From Marinobacter confluentis (GTDB lineage Bacteria; Pseudomonadota; Gammaproteobacteria; Pseudomonadales; Oleiphilaceae): a stretch of 64,000 bases of DNA. This document shows positions 23,014-32,217 of the stretch, piece by piece (within the stretch, counting starts at the first letter, position 1; the number at the start of each line of letters is the position of its first letter). The stretch spans positions 496,001 to 560,000 of the forward strand of contig NZ_SRPF01000003.1 of NCBI RefSeq assembly GCF_004785685.1. Direction: 5' to 3'. The position numbers and the translations under genes are program-made. The notes under the pieces are model-generated. The model was given only the letters and a program-made list of their open reading frames with translations. It did not search any database and had not been told where the DNA came from.

Positions 23014-24212
23014 CCGGGCTTCAGCGGGCAGCGTTTCCACTGGCCATTGCGCAAACGCTGACCTGGGCTTCGCTCTACTACAGTTTCCCGGCGCTGCTGC
23101 CGACCTGGCAGGGGGCGCTGGGCTGGTCGAAATCAGAGTTGTCCGGAGCGTTTACGCTGGCACTAGTGCTCTCGTCTGTCGCGGCGCCGCTGGCGGGCAC
23201 ACTGATTGATCGTGGCTATGGCCGGGTTGTTCTGGCGGGGGGCATGATCCTGGGGGCATTGCTGCTTATGGCATTGCCTGCGATCAGGGAGGTTTGGCAA
23301 TTCTATCTGCTGTGGGCGGGTATCGGTCTGGCCATGTCCGCATGCCTGTATGAAGCCTGTTTCACGGTGATAACCCGGATCATTGGCGGCCAGGCGCGGG
23401 AGGCTATTACGGTAGTCACCCTGCTCGGCGGTTTTGCCGGCACCCTGGCCTTTCCGGCAGCACATCTGATGGCAGAGGCCTATGACTGGCAGACCGCCGT
23501 GCGACTATTTGCAGGGGTGGTGCTGTTTATCAGTGTGCCGTTCGTGATTTATGGGGTGACCTGCCTGGGTCCCTTCGCAGAGACGTCGGCAGCCAGCAAG
23601 TCCGGCACATCTGGCAGAATCATGGCCCAGCCAACCTTCTGGATGCTTGGCATGGCCTTCTGCGCCATCGGGTTGGCCCATGGCGCGATCCTGACGCACC
23701 TGTTATTCATCCTTCAGGAAAACGGCTTACCGGCATGGCTTGCGGTGCTAGTGGTGTCGATGATTGGCCCGATGCAGGTCGTCGGTCGGGTATTCATGAT
23801 GTTAACAGCGGGCCGGGTCAGTACCTTTGGTGTGGCGGTTGCCTGCTACAGCCTGATGATTGTCGCCACGGCTGCTCTCTTGGCAACCCGATTGAACATC
23901 TGGATGGCCTTTGTTTTTGTGGCGCTACACGGCGCCGGATACGGTGTCGCCAGTATTGTCCGGCCGGTCATGACGGCGGAGTTGCTGGGTCGGCAGAGCT
24001 TCGGCACGGTTTTTGGAATGTTGGCCATTCCTTTCATGATGGGGTTTGCCATAGGCCCCACCGCAGCGGCACTGACCTCGGAGCTTGCCGGATATGAAAC
24101 GGTGATTGTTGGCGCTGGCGTCATTCTCGCCTGCGGCCTGGTCGCCGTGTTTGCGGCCCGACGTATGGCGCCCGTAAGCATCAAGAACCACGCCATACAG
24201 GGAGCAGGGTAA
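23007..24212 (+). CDS. MFS transporter inside the phn operon
   Basis: 401 residues with about twelve membrane helices. The MFS motif A appears as GTLIDRGYGRVVLAGG after helix 2. It is of the general oxalate/monocarboxylate-type branch and has no diagnostic substrate signature. It starts inside phnL and ends two bases before phnN, so it is translated with the C-P lyase genes. A role in moving a phosphonate, or a product of phosphonate breakdown, is inferred from position only. Confidence 0.85.
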   Translation: MLTGLQRAAFPLAIAQTLTWASLYYSFPALLPTWQGALGWSKSELSGAFTLALVLSSVAAPLAGTLIDRGYGRVVLAGGMILGALLLMALPAIREVWQFYLLWAGIGLAMSACLYEACFTVITRIIGGQAREAITVVTLLGGFAGTLAFPAAHLMAEAYDWQTAVRLFAGVVLFISVPFVIYGVTCLGPFAETSAASKSGTSGRIMAQPTFWMLGMAFCAIGLAHGAILTHLLFILQENGLPAWLAVLVVSMIGPMQVVGRVFMMLTAGRVSTFGVAVACYSLMIVATAALLATRLNIWMAFVFVALHGAGYGVASIVRPVMTAELLGRQSFGTVFGMLAIPFMMGFAIGPTAAALTSELAGYETVIVGAGVILACGLVAVFAARRMAPVSIKNHAIQGAG

Positions 24213-24214
24213 CC

Positions 24215-24781
24215 GTGGGAAGGTTGATCTACGTCATGGGGGCCTCCGGAAGTGGCAAGGACACCCTGATCAAGGCTGCGGCGGCTGCTCTTGTCGATAG
24301 GCCTGATATCCGGTTCGCACGGCGCTGTATAACCCGTCCGGCGGACCCTGATGGAGAGAATCATCGACCCATAACACCGCATGTCTTTAACGCTCTCGTA
24401 CAACAGGGTCGTTTCGCCATGCACTGGTCAGGCAACGGGCATCACTATGGCATTGGCGTGGAGATCAACGACTGGTTAGGCACAGGACAAACGGTGGTGG
24501 TGAACGGTTCCAGAAAATGGTTTGCCGAAGCCCGTTTCCAGTATCCGGACCTGGTTCCGGTGATGATCGAGGTTTCTCCTCCGATACTGCGCGAACGCTT
24601 GCAGCGACGTGGGCGGGAATCGGCTGAAGAAATTGCGGCCCGGTTGCATCGCCACCAACAAATGCAACCACAAAACGAAGGCTGCATTGTGATTAATAAT
24701 GATGGCCCTCTGGCCCAGGCATCACATGCATTGACCGATGCAATCTGTCACCCGGTCAGGTGCGAGGCACTATGCAGATAA
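24215..24781 (+). CDS. phnN: Ribose 1,5-bisphosphokinase PhnN
   Basis: 188 residues with a GTG start at 24215, two bases after the MFS stop. PhnN phosphorylates ribose 1,5-bisphosphate to PRPP, closing the ribosyl cycle of the C-P lyase pathway. The P-loop GASGSGKDT lies at residues 9-17, and the fold is guanylate-kinase-like (RRCITRPADPDGENH). The end overlaps phnP by 10 bases. Confidence 0.93.
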   Translation: MGRLIYVMGASGSGKDTLIKAAAAALVDRPDIRFARRCITRPADPDGENHRPITPHVFNALVQQGRFAMHWSGNGHHYGIGVEINDWLGTGQTVVVNGSRKWFAEARFQYPDLVPVMIEVSPPILRERLQRRGRESAEEIAARLHRHQQMQPQNEGCIVINNDGPLAQASHALTDAICHPVRCEALCR

Positions 24782-25527
24782 CCTTCACAGGAACGGGCGG
24801 CGCAGGTGGGGTCCCACGTTACGGTTGCGAGTGTGTGGCCTGCATTCGCGCCAGGCTGCAAACGCAATATCAGCGTCGGCCCTGTTCTGCATTGATCGAA
24901 ACGGATCAGGTGCGGTTATTGCTGGATGCGGGCCTGATGGATATTCACGAACGGTTTCCCGCGGGTAGCCTGGATGCCATCATTCTGACCCATTTCCATG
25001 CAGACCATGTTCAGGGGCTTTTTCATTTGCGATGGGGCAAAGGTGCGCAGCTCCCCGTGCTCTGTCCGCCAGATCCCGACGGGTGTGCCGATCTGTATAA
25101 AAACTCCGGAATACTCGATTTTTGTCAGCTCGAGCCGTTCAAGCCTTTTGAAGTCGGTGATCTGACTCTGACGCCCCTGCCGTTGAACCACTCGAAAGTC
25201 ACCCACGGCTACGCTATCGAAACCTCAACAGGGCAGCGGTTTGCCTATTTGACCGATACAGTCGGGCTGCCGGAAGCGACCACTCGGTTTCTTCAGTCCT
25301 GGGGGGCATTCAGCATGGCGCTTGATTGCAGTCACAGACCACAGGCCAGGCCTCCTGCAAATCACAATGACTTTAACCTGGCGCTGGAGATCATTAACCA
25401 GGTCTCCCCCAGTCAGGCCTGGTTTACCCACCTCAGCCATGAGGTGGATTGCTGGAGGCTGGAAGAAGGCTTTCGACTGCACGATAACCTTGCCTGGGCG
25501 TCAGACGACTTGATCATAAAAATCTGA
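24772..25527 (+). CDS. phnP: Phosphoribosyl 1,2-cyclic phosphate phosphodiesterase PhnP
   Basis: 251 residues from the ATG at 24772, matching the 252 of E. coli; an in-frame GTG at 24760 is less likely. It opens the cyclic phosphate made by PhnJ to ribose 1,5-bisphosphate. Metallo-beta-lactamase motif HFHADH lies at residues 74-79. The structural-zinc motif C-x-C-x2-C (Cys19, Cys21, Cys24) is specific to PhnP. Last gene of the phn operon; no clear terminator follows in the 146-base gap. Confidence 0.95.
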   Translation: MQITFTGTGGAGGVPRYGCECVACIRARLQTQYQRRPCSALIETDQVRLLLDAGLMDIHERFPAGSLDAIILTHFHADHVQGLFHLRWGKGAQLPVLCPPDPDGCADLYKNSGILDFCQLEPFKPFEVGDLTLTPLPLNHSKVTHGYAIETSTGQRFAYLTDTVGLPEATTRFLQSWGAFSMALDCSHRPQARPPANHNDFNLALEIINQVSPSQAWFTHLSHEVDCWRLEEGFRLHDNLAWASDDLIIKI

Positions 25528-25673
25528 CGCTGATATTCGGGGGCTTACGTACAGTCACTCAAGCCTTGATAGTGAGGATTCGTTTTCTCTCTCTGGTCTG
25601 CCCATAATTTCCGGTCAGAAAAGCGTAGAGGAGTTTTACAAGTCCTCCGACACTCACTCCCGAGGCAGTCCCT

Positions 25674-26777
25674 ATGTCCCAAAGCCCAGATCGCCAGCTC
25701 CGTGCCACCAGTGCTCTCAAAACACAGTTTATTGCCGACGCCCTGGCCATGCCGGTGCACTGGTACTACAACCCCATGGATATCGAGCGGGCGTTTCCCG
25801 GTGGGCTGCAGGGTTTTGAGGCGGCGCCGGAATTCCATCCCTCGTCGATCATGTCGCTGCACTCTACCAGCAGCGGTGGCCGTCGTAGCGCCAGCGCGCC
25901 GGCGCCAGAAGTCGTGGGCAATGTGATTCTCAAGGGCCGGGCCGGATACTGGAACCGGCCCAACGTGCATTACCACCAGGGCATGAAGGCCGGGGAGAAT
26001 ACCCTGAACGCCCAGTGTGCCCGGGTGCTGATGCGCACTCTGGCTGACAATCACGGCCACTATGATCCAAAGGCTTTCCTGGAGGCCTATATCGGTTTCA
26101 TGACCGCCGATCCGCCCGCCCATGCCGACACCTATGCCGAGTCCTATCACCGGGGATTTTTTGCCAATTACCAACGAGGTTTGCCTCCAGAGCAATGCGC
26201 GATGGTTACCCACGATACGCCTTCGGTCGGCGGTCTGGTCACCGTGGCACCCTTGGCCCTGTCCCAGCGTTTGAAAGGAGAGACCGTGGCAGACATTCAA
26301 GCGGTGTGTCGCAATCACGTGGCCCTGACCCATCCGGATGAAACCCTGCTGAAGGTCTGCGACCGATATGTGGCGCTGCTGTGTGCCCTGATGGAAGGCC
26401 CTGACGACGATGAGGTCAGGTCGCTGCTGGCGGAAGCGGGCAGGGGCGTGCCCGGGCAGGACGTGGAAGCCTTGGTGAAAAGAAACCTGCCGGACCTGCA
26501 GGTGGTAGGGCGGGTCTATTCACCGGCCTGTTACATCTCGGATTCCTGGCCGGCCGTTCTTTATCTGGCTTACAAGTATCGGCAGGATCCCTGGATGGCG
26601 CTGCGGGTAAACACCGCTCTTGGCGGCGACAATGTCCATCGCGGTGCCGTCCTGGGGGCGATTCTGGGGTTGCTGGATGGCGGTGTGGCCACCCGCTGGT
26701 TCAACCAGCTGGTGGCCCACCGAGAGCTTGATCGGGAGATGACCGCGCTGGTCAGCGCGGCAGCCGCTCCCAGATAG
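25674..26777 (+). CDS. ADP-ribosylglycohydrolase-family protein with altered metal motifs
   Basis: 367 residues. The overall helical family is recognisable by FIADALAMPVHWYYN near the N-terminus, GENTLNAQCARVLMR near residue 108, and GGDNVHRGAVLGAILG near residue 320. Active DraG/ARH3 enzymes usually carry GDA, TDDT and GGDTDT motifs that bind two magnesium ions. Here these positions read ADA, GENT and GGDNVH, so the activity may be lost or different. The gene stands alone after phnP, and its 3' end overlaps the convergent ovoA by 26 bases. Confidence 0.8.
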   Translation: MSQSPDRQLRATSALKTQFIADALAMPVHWYYNPMDIERAFPGGLQGFEAAPEFHPSSIMSLHSTSSGGRRSASAPAPEVVGNVILKGRAGYWNRPNVHYHQGMKAGENTLNAQCARVLMRTLADNHGHYDPKAFLEAYIGFMTADPPAHADTYAESYHRGFFANYQRGLPPEQCAMVTHDTPSVGGLVTVAPLALSQRLKGETVADIQAVCRNHVALTHPDETLLKVCDRYVALLCALMEGPDDDEVRSLLAEAGRGVPGQDVEALVKRNLPDLQVVGRVYSPACYISDSWPAVLYLAYKYRQDPWMALRVNTALGGDNVHRGAVLGAILGLLDGGVATRWFNQLVAHRELDREMTALVSAAAAPR

Positions 26778-28914
26778 TCACCTCGGACAGGGTATGCTGG
26801 AATTTGTGCTCGGTTTCGCGGATCACGAACGGCACTTTGGTGGGTTCGCCGACCAGCCGGAAGTGCTTTCCAAGATACTCTTTAAGGCCATCCAGGGTGG
26901 TGTGGTTCTCGCCATCCTTCTTGAAACCGCCGATCCATTCTTCCCTGGGGGTGTGTTCCTCAAGCCAGGTGTAGGGTGAAGCAATTACCAGTACCCCGCC
27001 ATCATTGATGCGTTCGTGGATGATTTCCAGGAACAGTCTCGGTTTGTAGAGCCGATCGATCAGGTTGGCGGCCAGTACCAGGTCATAGCCGTCATACTGG
27101 GGTTTGAGATTACAGGCGTCACCCTGATGGAAGGAGACCCGGTCTGTCACCGTTTCCAGGGCCAGTTCCTTCAGGGACCGGTTGTGGTAGCTGACCAGTT
27201 CGGCCTCTTCGACCCGTTCATAGCGGACGGCGCCCTGTTCGGCCATTTCCACGCCCAGACGGATGAAGTTGGCGGAAAAGTCGACCCCTTCAACCCTGTC
27301 AAAGACACGCGCCAGTTCAAAACTCGAACGCCCACAGGCGCACCCGAGATCCAGGGCCTTGCCGGTGTTTCTACCTTCCATCGCTTTCAGTGAGATATCG
27401 GCGACGGCTTTCGGAAAGTTGTCCACGCCAAACCAGTTGTCGCCAAAGTGGAACTCGGCGTATTCGGCGAGCAATCGGTCGCTTTCGTAGTAGGCGTTGG
27501 GCTGGGCCGCTTCTGCGTCGGAGGCGATGTATCGGAAACCGGCGTGCTGGAAAAAGTGCCTGCGGAAGGCATAGCGCGCGGCCAGACGGGCCTCGTCACC
27601 GCAGGAAATCCAGGACCCGCCCTTGATCAGGTTATGCTGTCCGTCAAAGGTGGGTGTGGTGAAATCGTCATACAGTGGGTGAACCTTGAAATCGTCGAAG
27701 GGATAAGTGGGCGTTTCCATCCACTGCCAGACGTTACCCACTACATCAAACCACTGGCCGTGACGGAACCGGGTTACCGCGCAGGATGAAGCCCCGTGAT
27801 CCAGGTGCAGGTTGGCGTTGGCGGGGTTTTCATCCACTTCCTTCACGCCGGCTTCATCACACAGCCGGTACCACTCATCTTCCGTGGGCAGGCGAATGGG
27901 CTGGCCGGTTTCTTCCCGTTTCCATTCACAGAACGCCTTGGCTTCGTGGTAATTGACTTCCACCGGCCAGTCCCAGGGCATTTCCACTTCTTCGGTCATT
28001 AACCGCAGGTGCCAGCTATTCTGCCAGCGCCAGAAGGTGGGATGCCGTGCCCCGGCGAATTCCCGCCATGACGCGCCTTCCTCACTCCAGTAGCGGTCGG
28101 TCTGATAGCCCCCGGCCTCAACAAAGGCCAGAAATTCCTGGTTGCTGACCAGAAACTGGCTGGCTTTGAATTCAGCGACGTCAGCCTGGTGGCTGCCGTA
28201 CTCGTTGTCCCAGCCATAGTAGGCGTCGTCGTAATCCTTGCCGATACGAACCGTGCCGGCGGGAACGGTGATCAGCTCGTTTTCCGGGGCTTCACCGGTC
28301 TCCCGGATCGGCGCCCAGGCCGGCTGCGGTTTGACCCGGGCAAGCTCGTGTTGGCGAATGAGAACTGAGGAAGTTTCCAGATGAATGCGTTCATGCTCGA
28401 TGCCCATCACGATAGGCCACCAGGAACTTTCCCAGTTGATGGGCAGGTTCAGCGGCAGTGATTCGATGAGTTCGAGAACTGCAGTTCGAACTTTGCGGCG
28501 ATAGTCCATCACGGCGGAAACACTGGGCCACTCGTAGTGATCGTCATTAAGATCATCCCAGCTCATTTCATCCACACCCACGGCAAAGACCGATTCCATA
28601 TGAGGATCGATTCGCTCTGGCAAAAGCTTCGCCAGTACCAGTTTGTTGACAAAAAATGTCGCCGTATGGCCCAGATAGAAAATCAGCGGATGCCTCAGGG
28701 GAATGGATTTCCTGAAATAACCCTCATCATCGGCCAGACAGTCAAACAGGCTGGTGTAAGTATCAAAGGTGTTGACGAAATACGAGGCGATCTCTTCGCG
28801 CTTTGAGTCAGTATCACCCCCGTCAAGCCTCGGCGTCCTGAGGAGCGCGGGTCGGGCGTGAGCGGACTCGGAGTTGATAGCGGAAACGGTGGCTTCAGGG
28901 CTCGATGATGTCAT
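26752..28914 (-). CDS. ovoA: 5-histidylcysteine sulfoxide synthase / mercaptohistidine N1-methyltransferase OvoA
   Basis: 720 residues from the ATG at 28914 (MTSSSPEAT), placed after AAGGAA with about 11 bases spacing; an ATG at 28926 is an alternative with a poorer site. OvoA joins cysteine to histidine with iron and oxygen, and later N-methylates the product to ovothiol A. Three domains are visible: an N-terminal DinB-like metal domain with His83, His174 and His178 (the latter two in EHERIHLE), an FGE-sulfatase-like domain ending GGSWISCG...HAGFRY, and a C-terminal SAM methyltransferase (ALDLGCACGRSS). The middle enzyme, a PLP sulfoxide lyase, is usually encoded elsewhere. An MFS gene lies 61 bases upstream on the same strand. 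Confidence 0.92.
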   Translation of the reverse strand: MTSSSPEATVSAINSESAHARPALLRTPRLDGGDTDSKREEIASYFVNTFDTYTSLFDCLADDEGYFRKSIPLRHPLIFYLGHTATFFVNKLVLAKLLPERIDPHMESVFAVGVDEMSWDDLNDDHYEWPSVSAVMDYRRKVRTAVLELIESLPLNLPINWESSWWPIVMGIEHERIHLETSSVLIRQHELARVKPQPAWAPIRETGEAPENELITVPAGTVRIGKDYDDAYYGWDNEYGSHQADVAEFKASQFLVSNQEFLAFVEAGGYQTDRYWSEEGASWREFAGARHPTFWRWQNSWHLRLMTEEVEMPWDWPVEVNYHEAKAFCEWKREETGQPIRLPTEDEWYRLCDEAGVKEVDENPANANLHLDHGASSCAVTRFRHGQWFDVVGNVWQWMETPTYPFDDFKVHPLYDDFTTPTFDGQHNLIKGGSWISCGDEARLAARYAFRRHFFQHAGFRYIASDAEAAQPNAYYESDRLLAEYAEFHFGDNWFGVDNFPKAVADISLKAMEGRNTGKALDLGCACGRSSFELARVFDRVEGVDFSANFIRLGVEMAEQGAVRYERVEEAELVSYHNRSLKELALETVTDRVSFHQGDACNLKPQYDGYDLVLAANLIDRLYKPRLFLEIIHERINDGGVLVIASPYTWLEEHTPREEWIGGFKKDGENHTTLDGLKEYLGKHFRLVGEPTKVPFVIRETEHKFQHTLSEVTIWERLPR

Positions 28915-28975
28915 GACCAGGAACATTCCTTATTTATCGGTTGCCAGACAATACGATTGGCCTGACCTTAATGGT

Positions 28976-30163
28976 TCACAAACTCTTGGCGCGGTTGACG
29001 GCCCCCGGGGCGCCCAACGCCAGGGCAGCAGCGCCCAATGAGCAGGTAAGCATGCCTGCAGCGATTGTCATCAGGCTAAGATCACCGAATGAGGACGACA
29101 GGGTGCTGACGGCGCCAGCGATGGTGAACTGTGACGCCCCCAGCAGGGCCGAAGCGGTGCCACTGAGCCTGGGAAAGAACTCCATGGCGTTGGCCATGTT
29201 GTTGGGAACGATGCCACCCTGGCTGCCCACGGCCAGAATGATGCAGGTGGCAACCATCCAGAGAGCCCCGCCAAACCAGACGGCGGTCACCAACGCCACC
29301 AGTGCGATGCACTGTAAAATAACGTAGGCGCGCACAAGAACGGCAGACTGAAATCGTTTCAGCAAGGGACGATTACCGAGGTTGAGTACCGCCATCAGGC
29401 CGATGTTCGCGGCAAACAGAATAGAGAAATGGCTGTTGGATAGGCCGTACCATTCCTGATAAATGAACGACGAGTGGGTGATGAACAGCAGCATCATGCT
29501 GAAACACAGCACCTGGATACCGATAAAGCGCATGGTGGTTCCGTGCTTCAGTACGAGCAGGTAATTGGTCACCAGTGTTCGGACGGGCGTTTTTGCAAGT
29601 GACTGTGGCGCCAGTTTCGGGAACAGTGCCAGGTTGAGTGCCACCATCAGGCAACCGGCGTAGGCCGCCAGAACCAGGAATATCCAGTGCCAATCGCCAA
29701 GCGCAAGCATCAGCGTTCCCAGTGAAGGTGCAGCCGCCGGTGCGATGAACATGATCAGGCCAATCAGGCTGAAAAGCCTCGCGGCGTCCTGGCCGCTGAC
29801 CTGATCCCGAACAATTGCCGGTACGGATACCGCGCAGAAGGCGCCACCAACCGCCTGGGACATCCGCCACAACACCATTTCTGAGAGTGTGTCCGCCAGT
29901 GATACCATGACGCCTCCGGCGGCAAACATTAAAAGCCCACCGAAAAGGATGGGTCGGCGACCATAGCGGTCAGACAGCGGCCCACCGATGAGTTGGCCCA
30001 GGCCAAGGGTCATTATGTAGGCGCTCAGGGTCAAACCGACCTGGCTATGGGAAATATCCAGATCGTTGGCAATACTGGGAAACGCTGGGAGATAGGCATC
30101 AATCGCCAGTGGCGCCAGGGCTACGGTCATACCCAGCAACAGCGCTAGTCGCAGATGAGACAA
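28976..30163 (-). CDS. Bcr/CflA-type MFS efflux transporter
   Basis: 395 residues, about twelve membrane helices. The N-terminus (PLAIDAYLPAFPSIANDL) is the hallmark of the drug-efflux Bcr/CflA group, and motif A is GGPLSDRYGRRPIL. It is on the same strand as ovoA and ends 61 bases before it, with no terminator seen, so the two may be co-transcribed. Export of ovothiol or of a drug are both possible; sequence does not decide. Confidence 0.88.
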   Translation of the reverse strand: MSHLRLALLLGMTVALAPLAIDAYLPAFPSIANDLDISHSQVGLTLSAYIMTLGLGQLIGGPLSDRYGRRPILFGGLLMFAAGGVMVSLADTLSEMVLWRMSQAVGGAFCAVSVPAIVRDQVSGQDAARLFSLIGLIMFIAPAAAPSLGTLMLALGDWHWIFLVLAAYAGCLMVALNLALFPKLAPQSLAKTPVRTLVTNYLLVLKHGTTMRFIGIQVLCFSMMLLFITHSSFIYQEWYGLSNSHFSILFAANIGLMAVLNLGNRPLLKRFQSAVLVRAYVILQCIALVALVTAVWFGGALWMVATCIILAVGSQGGIVPNNMANAMEFFPRLSGTASALLGASQFTIAGAVSTLSSSFGDLSLMTIAAGMLTCSLGAAALALGAPGAVNRAKSL

Positions 30164-30267
30164 AAGTTTTTCCTTGGAAGATAGAATGCTAACGATACGT
30201 CCTTTCTTTCCAACGGACCACGTTTTGACCGGAAACGGACACCGACATTCACTGAGAGAATCACACC

Positions 30268-30651
30268 ATGACCAACGAAGCCCTCGCCGAAGTCCTCGGC
30301 CTTGACGGTGAAGAACGCTACGACTTTTTCCTCAGCCAGGTAGCTGAGGAGCGGGAAGTCTGGATTCTGGTCAATGCCGACAACCGCTTCCTGAAAATTG
30401 CGTCAGAAGATGATGGCGTGGAGTATCTGCCGGTATGGCCCGCGTCTGACTATGCAGTGAACTACGCCAACGGCACCGATGGCCTGGTGCCGTTGAGCCT
30501 TTCGCTGCCGGATTTCTTCCGCAAATGGGTGCCGGGGCTGACCAAAGACGGCCTGGAAGTGGGGGTCTTCCCAGGTCTGGACAAAACCCTGTGGATCACC
30601 GAGCCGGAAGAGTTCAAGCGTGATCTGCAGGATGCCATGTCGGCCTTTTAG
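30268..30651 (+). CDS. DUF2750-like protein
   Basis: 127 residues, acidic and soluble, no signal peptide. The pattern VWILVNADNRFLKIASEDDGVEYLPVWP followed by a DFFRKWVPGL segment and a proximal LWITEPEEF end fits the uncharacterised DUF2750 family (assigned from memory). The function is unknown. It is divergent from the MFS gene across a 104-base gap and overlaps the convergent 30648-31274 gene by four bases at the stops. Confidence 0.75.
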   Translation: MTNEALAEVLGLDGEERYDFFLSQVAEEREVWILVNADNRFLKIASEDDGVEYLPVWPASDYAVNYANGTDGLVPLSLSLPDFFRKWVPGLTKDGLEVGVFPGLDKTLWITEPEEFKRDLQDAMSAF

Positions 30652-31274
30652 GCGCGTTGGTCGGCAGGCACTTCTTCGTACCAGTCGTCCATGGTGTCGT
30701 ACATCTCGCCTTTGAGAATGTAGTAGGGGGATTTCTGGTAGATCTTGATGTCGTGGAAGGGGTCGGTGAGGATCTTGGTCATCCATACCAGCCCCGATTG
30801 CACGCCCATCAGCTTGAACAGGTGGACGGTTCTGAAGATCACGGCGCCAAAGCCAATAAACAGCCAGACCAGTGCCGTATTGCTGATGAACCCGGCCAGG
30901 CTTTGTGCCGGTGTCAGCAGGCCGAACAAGGTGGGCTCCAGATAGATCGCCACCGGGCTCAGGGCCCAGATCGACAGCAGCACCACTTTGCGGTTCAGGT
31001 TGTAGCCCACCTTCACGCTTTCCTTGTAGTCGTGGCTGGCCTTGTTCACCTCGTCGTAGGTTTTGGGCTCGAAGAAGAAATGCCCGGTCTGGCGCAGGGT
31101 CATGGCTAACAGCCAGGCGACCAGGGCCGCCGCTGCGGGGTGGAAAAACACCAGACCATAGCTGATCACGAAGCAGCTTGCGCTGAGCAGGTGCAGGAAC
31201 TGGTTGATCCGGTTGTGGTGATAGTACCGGTGATCGTCCCATCGTTGTTTTTGTAATTCCTCAAGAAATGTCAT
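30648..31274 (-). CDS. Small membrane protein with Mpo1/DUF962-like histidine motifs
   Basis: 208 residues with three to four membrane helices. YHHNRINQFLHLLS near residue 18 and RQTGHFFFEP near residue 61 resemble the His/Asn motifs of the Mpo1/DUF962 family, whose yeast member is an iron-dependent dioxygenase acting on 2-hydroxy fatty acids. A second half with no family match follows, ending in a soluble acidic tail (YDTMDDWYEEVP). Last gene of a four-gene operon, 10 bases after the PSD homologue. The biochemical role is not proven by sequence. Confidence 0.7.
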   Translation of the reverse strand: MTFLEELQKQRWDDHRYYHHNRINQFLHLLSASCFVISYGLVFFHPAAAALVAWLLAMTLRQTGHFFFEPKTYDEVNKASHDYKESVKVGYNLNRKVVLLSIWALSPVAIYLEPTLFGLLTPAQSLAGFISNTALVWLFIGFGAVIFRTVHLFKLMGVQSGLVWMTKILTDPFHDIKIYQKSPYYILKGEMYDTMDDWYEEVPADQRA

Positions 31275-31284
31275 CTTTGCTTCC

Positions 31285-32217
31285 TTAAATGTCGGGTGTT
31301 GGAGTGGTTTCTGTAGAGGTTTTGGTGCCGGTAACCGGATGGCCTGACAGTAGTGCTTCGCCCATTTTTATCGAGTGACCTTCGGCGATGCCGGGGCAGA
31401 GATGATACTGCTCCGAGGCAAAAGCGATGATGGTGGAACCGTGCTGGAAGTACCCCATCTCCTCGCCCTTTTGCAGCCTGGCGTCGCAGGGAATGCGATT
31501 GGCGCCCTGGTAGGTCAGGTCCAGCGGCTCTGGCAGAAAGTGGAACTTCATGCTGGCCACCAGAATGGCAGCGACCGGCACCAGCGTCAGGCAGTAATCC
31601 GGGTGGCCGCACTCCAGTTCCAGCACTGCCCGTTCGTTCTTGCAGAACAGTTTTTCCACTTTCTTCAGGGCAATCGGGTTCACGTTCCAGGTATCCCCGG
31701 AGATGTAGTTCACCTGCCTCACCCGGCAGTCCACCGGCGCATGAAACCGGTGATACATGCTGGATTTCAGCCGCAGGGTCACGAACTGGCCGTTGCGATA
31801 GCGCGCCGCGACTCGCTCATCCGGTATCAGGTCCTCCAGGGTGTAGGGAAAGCCCTTGGCCTGGAACAACTGGTTGCCCTGAATCCGGCCACAGGCGCCG
31901 ATAAGGGCGTCGCAGGGGCTGCTGACGATCTCTGGCCGGGCATCCACCGGGCGCAGGCCGGGCTTGAGCTGGCGGGTGAAACATTCCTGCAGGCTGCGAA
32001 ACTGCTGTGTTTGTGCATCCTGCAGCCGCAGATCGTCCGCAAACTGCTGCCAGACGGCGATGGAAAGCCGAGTCAGCGCCGGGCTTTCGATCCTGCTGAA
32101 CCGACCCATGAAAAGGGTCAGCCAGCGCCGTGGCAGGCGGTTGGTCAGTAGGAAATTCAGCTGCTCACTGGCACTCAGGTGGGCCTTTGCAGCAGGCAGA
32201 GTATCGACAGAATCCAC
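31285..32217 (-). CDS. Phosphatidylserine decarboxylase homologue
   Basis: 310 residues. Canonical enzymes convert phosphatidylserine to phosphatidylethanolamine at the inner membrane after self-cleavage to a pyruvoyl form. The whole catalytic set is visible: Asp in SPCDALIG, His in YHRFHAP, and the cleavage motif HGST in QHGSTIIAF in place of the usual LGST. RNGQFVTLRL and the lysine-rich LFCKNERAVLELE also match PSD. The start is GTG at 32217, overlapping the stop of the upstream glycosyltransferase gene (TAGTG), so translation is coupled. It may act on a different aminophospholipid from the housekeeping enzyme; no psd symbol is given for this reason. Confidence 0.85.
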   Translation of the reverse strand: MDSVDTLPAAKAHLSASEQLNFLLTNRLPRRWLTLFMGRFSRIESPALTRLSIAVWQQFADDLRLQDAQTQQFRSLQECFTRQLKPGLRPVDARPEIVSSPCDALIGACGRIQGNQLFQAKGFPYTLEDLIPDERVAARYRNGQFVTLRLKSSMYHRFHAPVDCRVRQVNYISGDTWNVNPIALKKVEKLFCKNERAVLELECGHPDYCLTLVPVAAILVASMKFHFLPEPLDLTYQGANRIPCDARLQKGEEMGYFQHGSTIIAFASEQYHLCPGIAEGHSIKMGEALLSGHPVTGTKTSTETTPTPDI

